Shown here: positions 55,309 to 63,250 of the stretch, piece by piece
Numbering within the stretch: the first letter of the stretch is position 1
How the letters are laid out: each line of letters begins with the position of its first letter
Origin: Bacillus vallismortis
GTDB lineage: Bacteria; Bacillota; Bacilli; Bacillales; Bacillaceae
Direction: 5' to 3'
Length of the DNA stretch: 64,000 nucleotides
NCBI RefSeq assembly: GCF_004116955.1
Contig: NZ_CP026362.1
Location: forward strand, 3,048,501-3,112,500
Position numbers and translations under genes: made by a program
Notes under the pieces: model-generated
Told to the model about the DNA's origin: nothing
What the model saw: the letters and a program-made list of their open reading frames with translations, nothing else
The model's database searches: none

Positions 55309-56673
55309 ATGAAGGTCGTTAAATTCGGAGGCAGCTCACTTGCTTCAGGTGCCCAACTTGAAAAGGTGTTTCACATCGTAACCTCAGACCCGGCACGGAA
55401 AGCTGTCGTCGTTTCAGCTCCGGGAAAACGCTATGCTGAGGATACGAAAGTGACTGATCTCTTAATCGCATGTGCAGAACAATATTTGGCATCAGGCAGC
55501 GCCCCTGAATTGGCGGAAGCTGTTATGGAACGGTATGCCCTCATCGCCAATGAGCTTCAGTTGGAGCAAAGCATTATCGAAAAAATCCGCGATGATCTGT
55601 TTACGCTTTTAGAAGGAGAGCAAAACAATCCCGAGCAATATCTTGACGCAGTCAAAGCTAGCGGAGAGGATAACAACGCCAAGCTGATCGCCGCCTATTT
55701 CCGCCATAAAGGCGTCAAAGCGGAATATGTCAACCCGAAGGATGCCGGCCTTTTTGTGACAAATGAACCCGGCAACGCACAAGTTCTTCCTGAATCCTAT
55801 GAAAATCTCTATCGTCTTCGGGAACGTGACGGCCTTATTATTTTTCCCGGTTTTTTCGGGTTCAGCAAGACTGGCGATGTGATCACATTCTCACGGAGCG
55901 GTTCTGATATTACGGGTTCCATTCTTGCCAACGGGCTTCAAGCCGATTTGTACGAAAACTTTACAGACGTAGACGCTGTGTACTCTGTCAATCCGTCCTT
56001 CGTTAAAAATCCCAAGGAAATCAGCGAGCTGACATATAGAGAGATGCGGGAGCTGTCCTACGCGGGGTTTTCAGTGTTTCATGACGAAGCGCTCATTCCG
56101 GCGTTTAGAGCGGGGATTCCCGTGCAAATCAAAAATACGAATAACCCGTCAGCCCAAGGCACCCGCGTCGTCAGCAAGCGGGATAACACAAACGGCCCTG
56201 TCGTCGGCATCGCCAGCGATACAGGCTTTTGCAGCATTTATATCAGCAAGTATTTAATGAACAGAGAAATCGGATTTGGCCGCAGAGCCCTTCAAATCCT
56301 CGAGGAGCATGGTTTGACGTATGAGCATGTTCCATCGGGTATTGATGACATGACCATCATCTTGCGCGAGGATCAAATGGATACTGCCGCCGAACGCAGC
56401 GTGATTAAACAGATCGAAAAGGACCTGCAGGCCGACGAAGTCATTGTCGAGCATCATCTCGCACTGATTATGGTTGTTGGAGAAGCGATGCGCCACAATG
56501 TCGGCACAACGGCAAGAGCGGCCAAAGCATTATCAGAGGCAAATGTGAATATTGAAATGATCAATCAGGGATCTTCTGAGGTAAGCATGATGTTCGGCGT
56601 AAAAGAAGCCGAAGAAAGAAAAGCCGTTCAAGCGTTATATCAGGAATTTTTCGCGGGCGTGCTGATCTCTTAG
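55309..56673 (+). CDS. yclM: Aspartokinase III (YclM/ThrD)
   Basis: 454 residues. The kinase domain starts with KFGGSSLASG (ATP/aspartate site) and contains FPGFFGFSKTGDVITFSRSGSD; the C-terminal ~150 residues form two ACT domains for allosteric control. In B. subtilis this is the isozyme inhibited by lysine plus threonine; it makes aspartyl phosphate for threonine, methionine and lysine. The ATG at 55309 is 8 bases after AGGAG; a GTG two codons earlier is nearer than is usual. Confidence 0.95.
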   Translation: MKVVKFGGSSLASGAQLEKVFHIVTSDPARKAVVVSAPGKRYAEDTKVTDLLIACAEQYLASGSAPELAEAVMERYALIANELQLEQSIIEKIRDDLFTLLEGEQNNPEQYLDAVKASGEDNNAKLIAAYFRHKGVKAEYVNPKDAGLFVTNEPGNAQVLPESYENLYRLRERDGLIIFPGFFGFSKTGDVITFSRSGSDITGSILANGLQADLYENFTDVDAVYSVNPSFVKNPKEISELTYREMRELSYAGFSVFHDEALIPAFRAGIPVQIKNTNNPSAQGTRVVSKRDNTNGPVVGIASDTGFCSIYISKYLMNREIGFGRRALQILEEHGLTYEHVPSGIDDMTIILREDQMDTAAERSVIKQIEKDLQADEVIVEHHLALIMVVGEAMRHNVGTTARAAKALSEANVNIEMINQGSSEVSMMFGVKEAEERKAVQALYQEFFAGVLIS

Positions 56674-56680
56674 TTACATA

Positions 56681-56715
56681 AATAGCGGGCGCAAACATCC
56701 CGCTATTTTTTATGC
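56681..56715. terminator. Terminator of yclM
   Basis: AATAGCGGG / CCCGCTATT stem with a T-run (TTTTTTA) on the plus strand. Confidence 0.8.
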
Positions 56716-56825
56716 GGCCTGGCTCATAGCCAAATTGTCCATTTTTTCTCTTGTCCACTAATGGCCCTGTCAAATGGATCTGTTGCGCATATCTTATAGT
56801 ATCCATGATAGGGAGGTGGAGCCTT

Positions 56826-56939
56826 ATGTCAGGATACACTGGCGGCGGCGGTTACAATAATTCATTCGCTTTAATCGTTGTATTGTTTATTCTTTTGATT
56901 ATTGTTGGAGCGGCATATGTAGGCAGCGGCTTCTACTAA
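56826..56939 (+). CDS. yczN: YczN, YjcZ-type 37-residue sporulation membrane peptide
   Basis: Short Gly/Tyr-rich head ([12 protein letters not shown]) followed by a single helix [15 protein letters not shown] and a GSGFY tail. This is the YjcZ/Tiny_TM_bacill family of sporulation-expressed peptides. GGGAGGTGG precedes the ATG. Its neighbour yczM repeats the core almost exactly. Confidence 0.88.
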   Translation: MSGYTGGGGYNNSFALIVVLFILLIIVGAAYVGSGFY

Positions 56940-56962
56940 ACCTTTTTCACTTACCTCATAGG

Positions 56963-56998
56963 CGCCGTAAGACTAAAATTAGTCTTACGGCGTTTTTG
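56963..56998 (+). terminator. Terminator of yczN
   Basis: CGCCGTAAGACTAA / TTAGTCTTACGGCG near-perfect 14-base stem followed by TTTTTG. Confidence 0.9.
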
Positions 56999-57075
56999 TT
57001 TTGATATGTCTATACCCAATCCTCTTCTGGCCATTGCGCATATAATAAGGTAATCTCACAAGGAGGTGGCACAAG

Positions 57076-57171
57076 ATGTCAGGTTATGGAGGAAACTCAT
57101 TTGCTTTGATCGTTGTGTTATTTATCCTCTTGATTATTGTGGGTACTGCGTTTTATAACGGAGGATACTAA
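57076..57171 (+). CDS. yczM: YczM, YjcZ-type 31-residue sporulation membrane peptide
   Basis: MSGYGGNS head, the same [15 protein letters not shown] helix as yczN and a short YNGGY tail. AAGGAGGTGG lies 7-8 bases ahead of the ATG. The two genes are separated by 136 bases with a terminator, so each has its own promoter; they probably arose by tandem duplication. Confidence 0.88.
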   Translation: MSGYGGNSFALIVVLFILLIIVGTAFYNGGY

Positions 57172-57188
57172 GAAAATATTCTCCATGG

Positions 57189-57226
57189 AAGGGCAGCGCC
57201 GAAAGAGACATGTCTTGCGGCGCTGT
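57189..57226 (+). terminator. Terminator of yczM
   Basis: GGCAGCGCCG / (G)CGGCGCTGTT stem enclosing an AGAGACATGTCTT loop, then TTTCTG. Confidence 0.7.
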
Positions 57227-57235
57227 TTCTGTAAA

Positions 57236-57268
57236 AAACCCCTTCTCGCAATGAGAAGGGGCTGGTTT
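57236..57268 (-). terminator. Terminator of rapC-phrC
   Basis: CCCCTTCTC / GAGAAGGGG stem followed by TTTTTTA on the minus strand, next to the phrC stop. Confidence 0.85.
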
Positions 57269-57391
57269 TTATGTCATTCCTCTTTCCGCCACATGAAAGT
57301 CGGGTGCTTCCGCGTTAGCAGAGACGCCGGCTGCTGTAAAAATCGCAGCTGCGGCTAAACAAATAACAAACAACTTAGATTTCAATTTCAT
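57269..57391 (-). CDS. phrC: PhrC, precursor of competence and sporulation factor (CSF)
   Basis: 40 residues. A signal peptide (KSKLFVICLAAAAIFTAAGVSANA) and a short pro-region end in the pentapeptide ERGMT, the mature CSF of strain 168. It is exported, trimmed, re-imported by Opp and then inhibits RapC. The ATG at 57391 overlaps the end of rapC by 17 bases, the usual rap-phr arrangement. Because the pentapeptide is identical to 168, signalling should be compatible. Confidence 0.96.
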   Translation of the reverse strand: MKLKSKLFVICLAAAAIFTAAGVSANAEAPDFHVAERGMT

Positions 57392-58523
57392 ACAAACCTT
57401 CACTCCTTTGTATTTGTTTTCTTGCCTCTTCAACTTGTAAAAAGTAGGAAGCAGACAGTTTGAACCATTTCTGTTCATAGTAATATTTTGCTACTTCTAG
57501 GGCTAAATCCTCTATATCAGCGTACATATTTTTATTTTTTAAGTATTGGAAACATCGATCGATTCCTTCTTCATTGGGCTGTTGCTGATATAGGGATTGC
57601 AAAAACTCGAATTTTACCGCGTAGTCTGCATCGTCTGTTTCTTTAGCATATTCATAGCCCCGCTTGTGATATGCCGAAGCTTTATCATGTTTTCCCCGTT
57701 TATAATAAATCAGGGTGATTAAAAAATAGGCTTGCGGCAACGAATTGATGATCCGGCTGCTTTCAAACGTGGAGACCGCTTTTTCAAAGTAGTCAATAGC
57801 AGGGTCAAGAAGGTCTTGATTGTAATAGCATAATCCGAGATTGTAGTATGCCCTTCCGACCAACTGGGCTTTTTGTTCTGCTTCGGCCATATCGAGCGCC
57901 AATTTGAAATGGCGTGCGGCTTGTTCAAAATTCCTTTCATCCATCAGGTTGACCCCGAAGACGAAATGGCATTGAATGATTCTCACATTATAGGTTTCCT
58001 GCTCCACATAAATTTCATAGGCGTTTTTTATATTAATCAGTGAAAAGTACGTTTGCTTCATATAATAATAAGCTTCCGCGATTTTAAAATAGAATTCAGC
58101 ACGCTCAATATGGTCTGCGACAAAGGAAAGCTTTTTTTCCGCCTGTTTATAATATGTAATCGCCGAAATAAATTCCCGCTTATCAAACTCATACATCCCG
58201 CGGAAAAAATTCACATAATAGTCGAGCAGCCCTTTGAGATCCGCCTGATTGCTGTCAATGTTTCTTGATAATTCAGACAGGCTTGGCTGGTCCTCGATAT
58301 TTAACTTCTCTAACGGCTCAAGATAATCAAGCATAAGCTGGTGGCGGAATTCCATTAGTGAATAATAAAGCAGCAAGTTGGAATCATGCTGCATGTGTTT
58401 CAGTTCCTGCTGGATTTCAGCTTTCAACACTTCGGCATCCGGCACGCTGAATGTGCGGATATATTTGTACCACTCGTTAATTTTTTGACCGACCGCTGAA
58501 GAAGGAATTACCCCGCTCTTCAT
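57375..58523 (-). CDS. rapC: RapC, regulator that blocks ComA
   Basis: 382 residues: an N-terminal 3-helix bundle (about 1-70) and a linker, then six to seven TPR repeats (about 100-375; for example YYNLGLCYYNQDLLDPAIDYFEKAV). RapC binds the DNA-binding domain of ComA and stops competence and surfactin gene expression; CSF in the TPR groove releases it. Start at M-K-S-G (58523) by family length and spacing. ComA boxes lie upstream, giving negative feedback. Confidence 0.95.
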   Translation of the reverse strand: MKSGVIPSSAVGQKINEWYKYIRTFSVPDAEVLKAEIQQELKHMQHDSNLLLYYSLMEFRHQLMLDYLEPLEKLNIEDQPSLSELSRNIDSNQADLKGLLDYYVNFFRGMYEFDKREFISAITYYKQAEKKLSFVADHIERAEFYFKIAEAYYYMKQTYFSLINIKNAYEIYVEQETYNVRIIQCHFVFGVNLMDERNFEQAARHFKLALDMAEAEQKAQLVGRAYYNLGLCYYNQDLLDPAIDYFEKAVSTFESSRIINSLPQAYFLITLIYYKRGKHDKASAYHKRGYEYAKETDDADYAVKFEFLQSLYQQQPNEEGIDRCFQYLKNKNMYADIEDLALEVAKYYYEQKWFKLSASYFLQVEEARKQIQRSEGLYEIEI

Positions 58524-58588
58524 TCCTTCACCCTCTCCCATCAAAAACTGTTTATGTCATATTTTATCATGTTTAGAGACCCTCCCAC

Positions 58589-58626
58589 CCCGAAAAACAC
58601 GCAATCTTTGTTTCGGGGGCACGCAA
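58589..58626 (-). promoter_or_regulatory. Two ComA boxes upstream of rapC
   Basis: TTGCGTGCCCCCGAAA (58626-58611) matches the ComA pattern TTGCGG-N4-CCGMAA well. A weaker second copy TTGCGTGTTTTTCGGG (58604-58589) lies 22 bases closer to the gene. ComA activation of rapC is known. Confidence 0.65.
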
Positions 58627-58643
58627 TCAACCGAAGCGGTGTG

Positions 58644-58678
58644 CAAAAAAAGGCGGATGCATCTGAGGATGCGCCGCC
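58644..58678 (-). terminator. Terminator of yclJK
   Basis: GGCGGcGCATCC / GGATGcatcCGCC-type stem followed by seven T on the minus strand, 8 bases after the yclK stop. Confidence 0.8.
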
Positions 58679-58685
58679 CTGTATG

Positions 58686-60098
58686 TTATGGCTGTTTTGC
58701 CGTTAAAGGAAGGCGGATGATAAATGTTGTGCCTTTTCCTTTTTCACTCTTAATTTCTACTGTGCCCTGATGCATTTCAACGAGCTGCTTGACGATGGAG
58801 AGACCGAGCCCGTATTCCCCGTACGCCGTGTTCGTTCTCGAAATATCAGCTTTGTAGAACCGCTCCCAAATATGCTCAATATCCTCTTTGGAGATGCCGA
58901 TTCCCGTATCTTCAATTTCGATAATCGTCTCTTTATATCCCTCTATTCCGCGCAGCCAAATGTTGCCGTTTTCCGTAAATTGGATGCTGTTTTTTGTTAT
59001 GTTGACGAGGATTTGAATGAGCCGGTCGTAATCGGCATGAACAATGACATGATCCTCTACCTGAATCGCCAGCTTGTTTTGCCTTTCTTCCGCCTGCTGT
59101 TCCAAGTGTTCTTTCACAATTTCAAAAACCTCAATCAGCGGAACATCGAGCTTGTTCAACGTAATTTGCTGCGATCTGATTTTTTCATAGTCCAGATTTT
59201 CTTTGACAAGCCGCAGCATGCGCTTCGTTTCCTCACTGATGAGCGAGAAGCATTTTTCCTTCTTATCTTCAGGAATCGTATGGCTGTTCAGCCCTTCAAC
59301 CAAGCCGTTGATCGTCGTCAGCGGTGTTTTTAGTTCGTGTGATACGTCAGCGATAAACTGCCTTCTCCGCTTCTCAAGGCGGTCGATTTGATCTCTTGAT
59401 TGCTTTAATTTTTTCGCCATGATCGTAAAGTCAGACGCCAGTACGCCGATTTCGTCCCCGTAGCTGCTTTCCAAGTGAATGTCATAATCGCCGGAAGCTA
59501 CCTTATCCGTCGCTTCTCTCAGTTTTTCAATCCGTTTCACATGGAATTTCGATAGCAGCCAGCTGACGAGAATGGAAATGGCAAGCGTGCTGATCACGGC
59601 ATAAAACATATAGAGATTGACCTGATTGACCATCTGTTCAACACCGCTGATCGGAGAAATCAGCATAACGGCACCTTTAAATTCGTTCTGGACATAAATA
59701 GGCTGCGCCACAAGAGACACTTCATCATCAAAACGGCCATCCGCTCTGATCATGACAGTCTGCCCTTTCTTCAGCTTACTCCACTCAGATTTCTTCAGCT
59801 TTTCTCTTGGCGGAAAACCTTCGGGCATGAAGTAAGGGCGTTGCTTTTCATCAAAGAGCATGAATTGTGTCTTTCTCGTGCCCAGCAAATCCTGATACGG
59901 GTACAGCCTGTGCATATCAATCTGACCGCCTTGGAATTCGTTTGCGATCTGCACCGCGTATGACGTCAATTCCTCTACTTTGTTTTGATAGGCAAACTCT
60001 TTTACAAAGTGGGAAAAGAGAGAAATGATAATGACAAACGCTAAAATCAAAATGCTGATATGGCTCAGCAGCAGCTGATATAAATATTTAATCTTCAT
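58686..60098 (-). CDS. yclK: YclK, sensor histidine kinase
   Basis: About 470 residues. Two membrane helices (about 8-30 and 165-188) flank an extracellular sensor domain; then HAMP (about 190-240), HisKA with VSHELKTPLT (phosphorylated His near 252), and HATPase_c with NITKNSIQF, DTGIGIS and GLGLSI boxes. It partners YclJ and overlaps its gene by 11 bases. The pair is induced in oxygen limitation through ResD in B. subtilis. The signal is unknown. Confidence 0.94.
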   Translation of the reverse strand: MKIKYLYQLLLSHISILILAFVIIISLFSHFVKEFAYQNKVEELTSYAVQIANEFQGGQIDMHRLYPYQDLLGTRKTQFMLFDEKQRPYFMPEGFPPREKLKKSEWSKLKKGQTVMIRADGRFDDEVSLVAQPIYVQNEFKGAVMLISPISGVEQMVNQVNLYMFYAVISTLAISILVSWLLSKFHVKRIEKLREATDKVASGDYDIHLESSYGDEIGVLASDFTIMAKKLKQSRDQIDRLEKRRRQFIADVSHELKTPLTTINGLVEGLNSHTIPEDKKEKCFSLISEETKRMLRLVKENLDYEKIRSQQITLNKLDVPLIEVFEIVKEHLEQQAEERQNKLAIQVEDHVIVHADYDRLIQILVNITKNSIQFTENGNIWLRGIEGYKETIIEIEDTGIGISKEDIEHIWERFYKADISRTNTAYGEYGLGLSIVKQLVEMHQGTVEIKSEKGKGTTFIIRLPLTAKQP

Positions 60099-60771
60099 CA
60101 AATTTATACCCTACTCCCCACACCGTATATAGGAAAGGCTTTTCCTCGCTGGCAAGCTTTTTCCGCAGCCGTTTAATATGAACGTCTACCGTTCGCTCAT
60201 CTCCGTAGAACTGATAGCCCCAAACCTGTTCAAGCAGCTGCTCTCTGGAGAACACTTGCCGCGGATTTTGGACAAGGTAATAAAGCAGATCGAATTCCTT
60301 CGGCGTGAGGTTTTTCACAGGTTCTCCGTTTAAAAACACTTCTCTTGTCTTCTTATTAATAATAAAGCATTCCGTCTCGATTCTATCATCATCCATAACC
60401 GCCTTGCCTGTCGCCTGGTACCTTCTGATAACGGCTTTGATGCGGGCAACCAATGTCAGCGGACTGAACGGCTTCGTGACATAATCGTCCGCTCCCATCT
60501 CAAAACCGATAACCTGGTCTGATTCAGTGTCTTTGGCAGTCAGCATGATAATCGGCACCGTGCTTGTCTCTCTTATTTTTCTGCAGATGGTCACGCCGTC
60601 CATAGACGGAAGCATAATGTCCAAAATGATCAGATCCCAATTTTCCTCCGTAAAACGCTGGTACCCCTCTAACCCGTCATGGACGAATTCAGCTTCAAAA
60701 CCTTCCTTAAAAAAGAACATCTCCGTCATCGTACATACACTAACATTATCTTCTATCATTAATATTTTCAT
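60088..60771 (-). CDS. yclJ: YclJ, OmpR-type response regulator
   Basis: 227 residues. Receiver domain (about 1-115, phospho-acceptor Asp52 in LIILDIMLPSMDG, Lys in VTKPFSPL) and a winged-helix DNA-binding domain (about 130-225). It is divergent from yclIH, whose promoter region contains its direct-repeat target. Confidence 0.95.
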   Translation of the reverse strand: MKILMIEDNVSVCTMTEMFFFKEGFEAEFVHDGLEGYQRFTEENWDLIILDIMLPSMDGVTICRKIRETSTVPIIMLTAKDTESDQVIGFEMGADDYVTKPFSPLTLVARIKAVIRRYQATGKAVMDDDRIETECFIINKKTREVFLNGEPVKNLTPKEFDLLYYLVQNPRQVFSREQLLEQVWGYQFYGDERTVDVHIKRLRKKLASEEKPFLYTVWGVGYKFDED

Positions 60772-60880
60772 TATATCCTCCGGTTGTTGTGATGCTTTTT
60801 TCTATAATAGCACCATTTGAGCCAGAAGGTTTTGTGTTTCACAATTGTTAGTTTTTATTTCATCGACTAGAAATAGATTG

Positions 60881-60897
60881 TTCATAGTTTTTTCATA
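60881..60897 (+). promoter_or_regulatory. Direct repeats, likely YclJ binding site ahead of yclIH
   Basis: TTCATAGTTTTTTCATA contains two TTCATA repeats 11 bases apart, one helical turn, as OmpR-type dimers prefer, and agrees with the YclJ motif I recall (TTCATA, TTT, TTCATA). It is about 90 bases ahead of yclI. Confidence 0.6.
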
Positions 60898-60983
60898 CCT
60901 TTGGGCTACTATTCATTTATCAGCAAGCGGGCCCGCCCCACAGGCGGCCTTATCAATAAAAATACCTATACGGAGGAACATAC

Positions 60984-62450
60984 ATGAACTTCATCAAACG
61001 GGCCTTTTGGAATATGAAGGCGAAAAAGGGAAAAACGTTCTTGCAATTATTTGTGTTTACAGTCATATGTGTCTTTGTTCTGTCAGGCCTCACCATCCAG
61101 TCGGCAGCACAAAAATCAAGCGAATTGGCCAGACAGGAACTCGGCGGAAGCGTGACGCTCCAAGTTGACCGCCAAAAACAAATGGAAAAACAGCAGGACA
61201 GCGGGGAAAAACGCAGTTTCGAATCAACACCGATCAAAGTGTCTGATGCGAATAAACTAGCTGCACTTGATCATGTGAAGAGCTACAACTACATTAATTC
61301 GGCTTCAGCCAACGCGGGAAACTTTGATGCGATTGAAAGCTCAAGCTCAAGTAATTCCAGCTCAAGCAGTTCGAGCTCAAATGCGAAAAACAGCCAAGGC
61401 GGCGGACAAGGCGGACCGCAAATGGTTCAAGCCGATCTTTCGATTGAAGGTGTCGTCAGCACAGCGTTAGTTGATGAATTCTCTGACGGAGATTCAAAAA
61501 TCACTGACGGACGTGCGATTACAAAATCAGACGTCGGCAAAAAAGTAACAGTGGTGAATGAAACATTGGCGGAAGAAAATGATATAAGCGTTGGCGATTC
61601 GATGACAATTGAGTCAGCAACCGATGAGGATACAACGGTGAAGCTGAAGGTTATCGGCATCTATAAAACAACGTCTTCAGGCGATGACCAAGCCCAGAAT
61701 TTCTCTTTCTTAAATCCTTACAACAAGCTTTACACACCTTATACAGCAACAGCGGCGCTGAAAGGTGACGACTATAAAAACACCATTGATTCGGCTGTTT
61801 ATTATATGGACGATGCCAAAAATATGGATGCTTTCGTAAAAGCAGCAAAGAAAACATCCATTGACTTCGATACGTACACACTGAATACAAACGATCAGCT
61901 TTACCAGCAAATGGTCGGCCCGATCGAAAATGTAGCTTCATTCTCTAAAAACGTCGTGTATCTTGTGTCAGCGGCAGGCGCAGTCATTCTCGGCCTGATT
62001 GTTATGATGTCAATCAGGGAGCGCAAATATGAGATGGGCGTGTTAATGGCCATCGGTGAAAAACGTTGGAAATTGATCGGACAGTTTTTAACTGAGATTC
62101 TGATCGTGGCCGTTATCGCCATCGGCCTTGCATCAGTAACGGGAAACCTAGTCGCAAACCAGCTCGGCAATCAGCTTTTATCCCAGCAGATCAGTTCATC
62201 AACCGATTCAACGCAATCCGCAAACGGCCAAAACGGGCAAATGCCTGGCGGCGGTCGTATGGGCGGCGGAATGTTCGGCCACAGCTCGGCAAACGCGGAT
62301 GTCATTGATTCACTGAACGTCGCTGTTTCTATGAACGACATGCTAGTTCTTGGCGGAATCGGCATCTTCATCGCGATCATCGCAACATTGCTGCCGTCTA
62401 TTTCAGTACTGCGGCTCCACCCGAAAACGATCTTGACAAAACAGGAATAG
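60984..62450 (+). CDS. yclI: YclI, ABC-type permease of the MacB/FtsX class
   Basis: 488 residues. One N-terminal helix (about 18-40), a long extracellular domain (about 45-315) with a serine tract (about 113-133), then three helices (about 320-345, 370-395, 445-470) of an FtsX domain. A GQMPGGGRMGGGMFG loop lies between the last two. Such permeases export or sense peptides and drugs. GGAGGAAC precedes the ATG. It forms an operon with yclH. Confidence 0.93.
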   Translation: MNFIKRAFWNMKAKKGKTFLQLFVFTVICVFVLSGLTIQSAAQKSSELARQELGGSVTLQVDRQKQMEKQQDSGEKRSFESTPIKVSDANKLAALDHVKSYNYINSASANAGNFDAIESSSSSNSSSSSSSSNAKNSQGGGQGGPQMVQADLSIEGVVSTALVDEFSDGDSKITDGRAITKSDVGKKVTVVNETLAEENDISVGDSMTIESATDEDTTVKLKVIGIYKTTSSGDDQAQNFSFLNPYNKLYTPYTATAALKGDDYKNTIDSAVYYMDDAKNMDAFVKAAKKTSIDFDTYTLNTNDQLYQQMVGPIENVASFSKNVVYLVSAAGAVILGLIVMMSIRERKYEMGVLMAIGEKRWKLIGQFLTEILIVAVIAIGLASVTGNLVANQLGNQLLSQQISSSTDSTQSANGQNGQMPGGGRMGGGMFGHSSANADVIDSLNVAVSMNDMLVLGGIGIFIAIIATLLPSISVLRLHPKTILTKQE

Positions 62451-62465
62451 AAAGAGGCGAAACCT

Positions 62466-63146
62466 ATGAGCTTATTAGAATTTCAACAAGTGGGTTACTG
62501 GTATAAAGACAAGAGCCAGCCATTGTTTCAGGATATCAACATCAGCTTTCGAAAAGGAAAATTTTATACAATCGTCGGCACATCAGGGACAGGGAAAACC
62601 ACTTTTCTGTCTCTGGCAGGCGGACTTGACGCACCAAAAGAAGGAACGATCCTTTACAACGGAAAAGCCGTTTCCAAAATCGGATTAACCAATTTCAGAA
62701 ATCAATTTGTATCCATTGTCTTTCAGGCGTACAACCTGCTGCCATATATGACGGCTCTTCAAAACATCACGACCGCCATGGAAATCACGGGTTCTAAAGA
62801 AAAGAATAAAGAAGCGTACGCGCTGGAGATGCTGCAGAAGGTCGGCATCAATGAAAAACAAGCCCGGCAAAAAGTGCTGACACTAAGCGGCGGACAGCAG
62901 CAGCGGGTATCAATTACAAGAGCTTTCTGCTGTGACACGGATCTCATCGTAGCCGATGAACCGACAGGGAACCTTGATGAGGATACATCAAAAGAAATCG
63001 TGCGGCTCTTTCAAGATCTGGCACACAAGGAAAAGAAATGCGTCATCATGGTAACGCACGATGAGCAAATTGCGAAAGTATCGGACATCAATATCAGGCT
63101 TTCAAGAGGAAGCTTTACTGTGAAGGAAAACGCCGCAGTCGTATAA
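62466..63146 (+). CDS. yclH: YclH, ABC transporter ATPase
   Basis: 226 residues, LolD/MacB-type ATPase. Walker A GTSGTGKTT (about 37-45), Q-loop VFQAYNLLP, signature LSGGQQQRV (about 140) and Walker B LIVADEPTGNLD are present, with the switch His in MVTHDE. It follows yclI by 15 bases and powers it. Both are probable targets of YclJ. Confidence 0.95.
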   Translation: MSLLEFQQVGYWYKDKSQPLFQDINISFRKGKFYTIVGTSGTGKTTFLSLAGGLDAPKEGTILYNGKAVSKIGLTNFRNQFVSIVFQAYNLLPYMTALQNITTAMEITGSKEKNKEAYALEMLQKVGINEKQARQKVLTLSGGQQQRVSITRAFCCDTDLIVADEPTGNLDEDTSKEIVRLFQDLAHKEKKCVIMVTHDEQIAKVSDINIRLSRGSFTVKENAAVV

Positions 63147-63215
63147 CAAAAACGCGCCTCTGCCAGTGCAGACAGGGGCGCACCCTATATCCCCCTTTTA
63201 TATAGAAGTGAACGT

Positions 63216-63250
63216 AAAAAGAGCGGCGGCTGCATCCCCCCGCTCTTTTT
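63216..63250. terminator. Terminator between yclH and gerKB
   Basis: AAAAAGAGCGG / CCGCTCTTTTT stem with A/T runs on both sides, touching the gerKB stop. A weaker GCGCC/GGCGC hairpin directly behind yclH (63155-63181) has no T-run. Confidence 0.75.
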
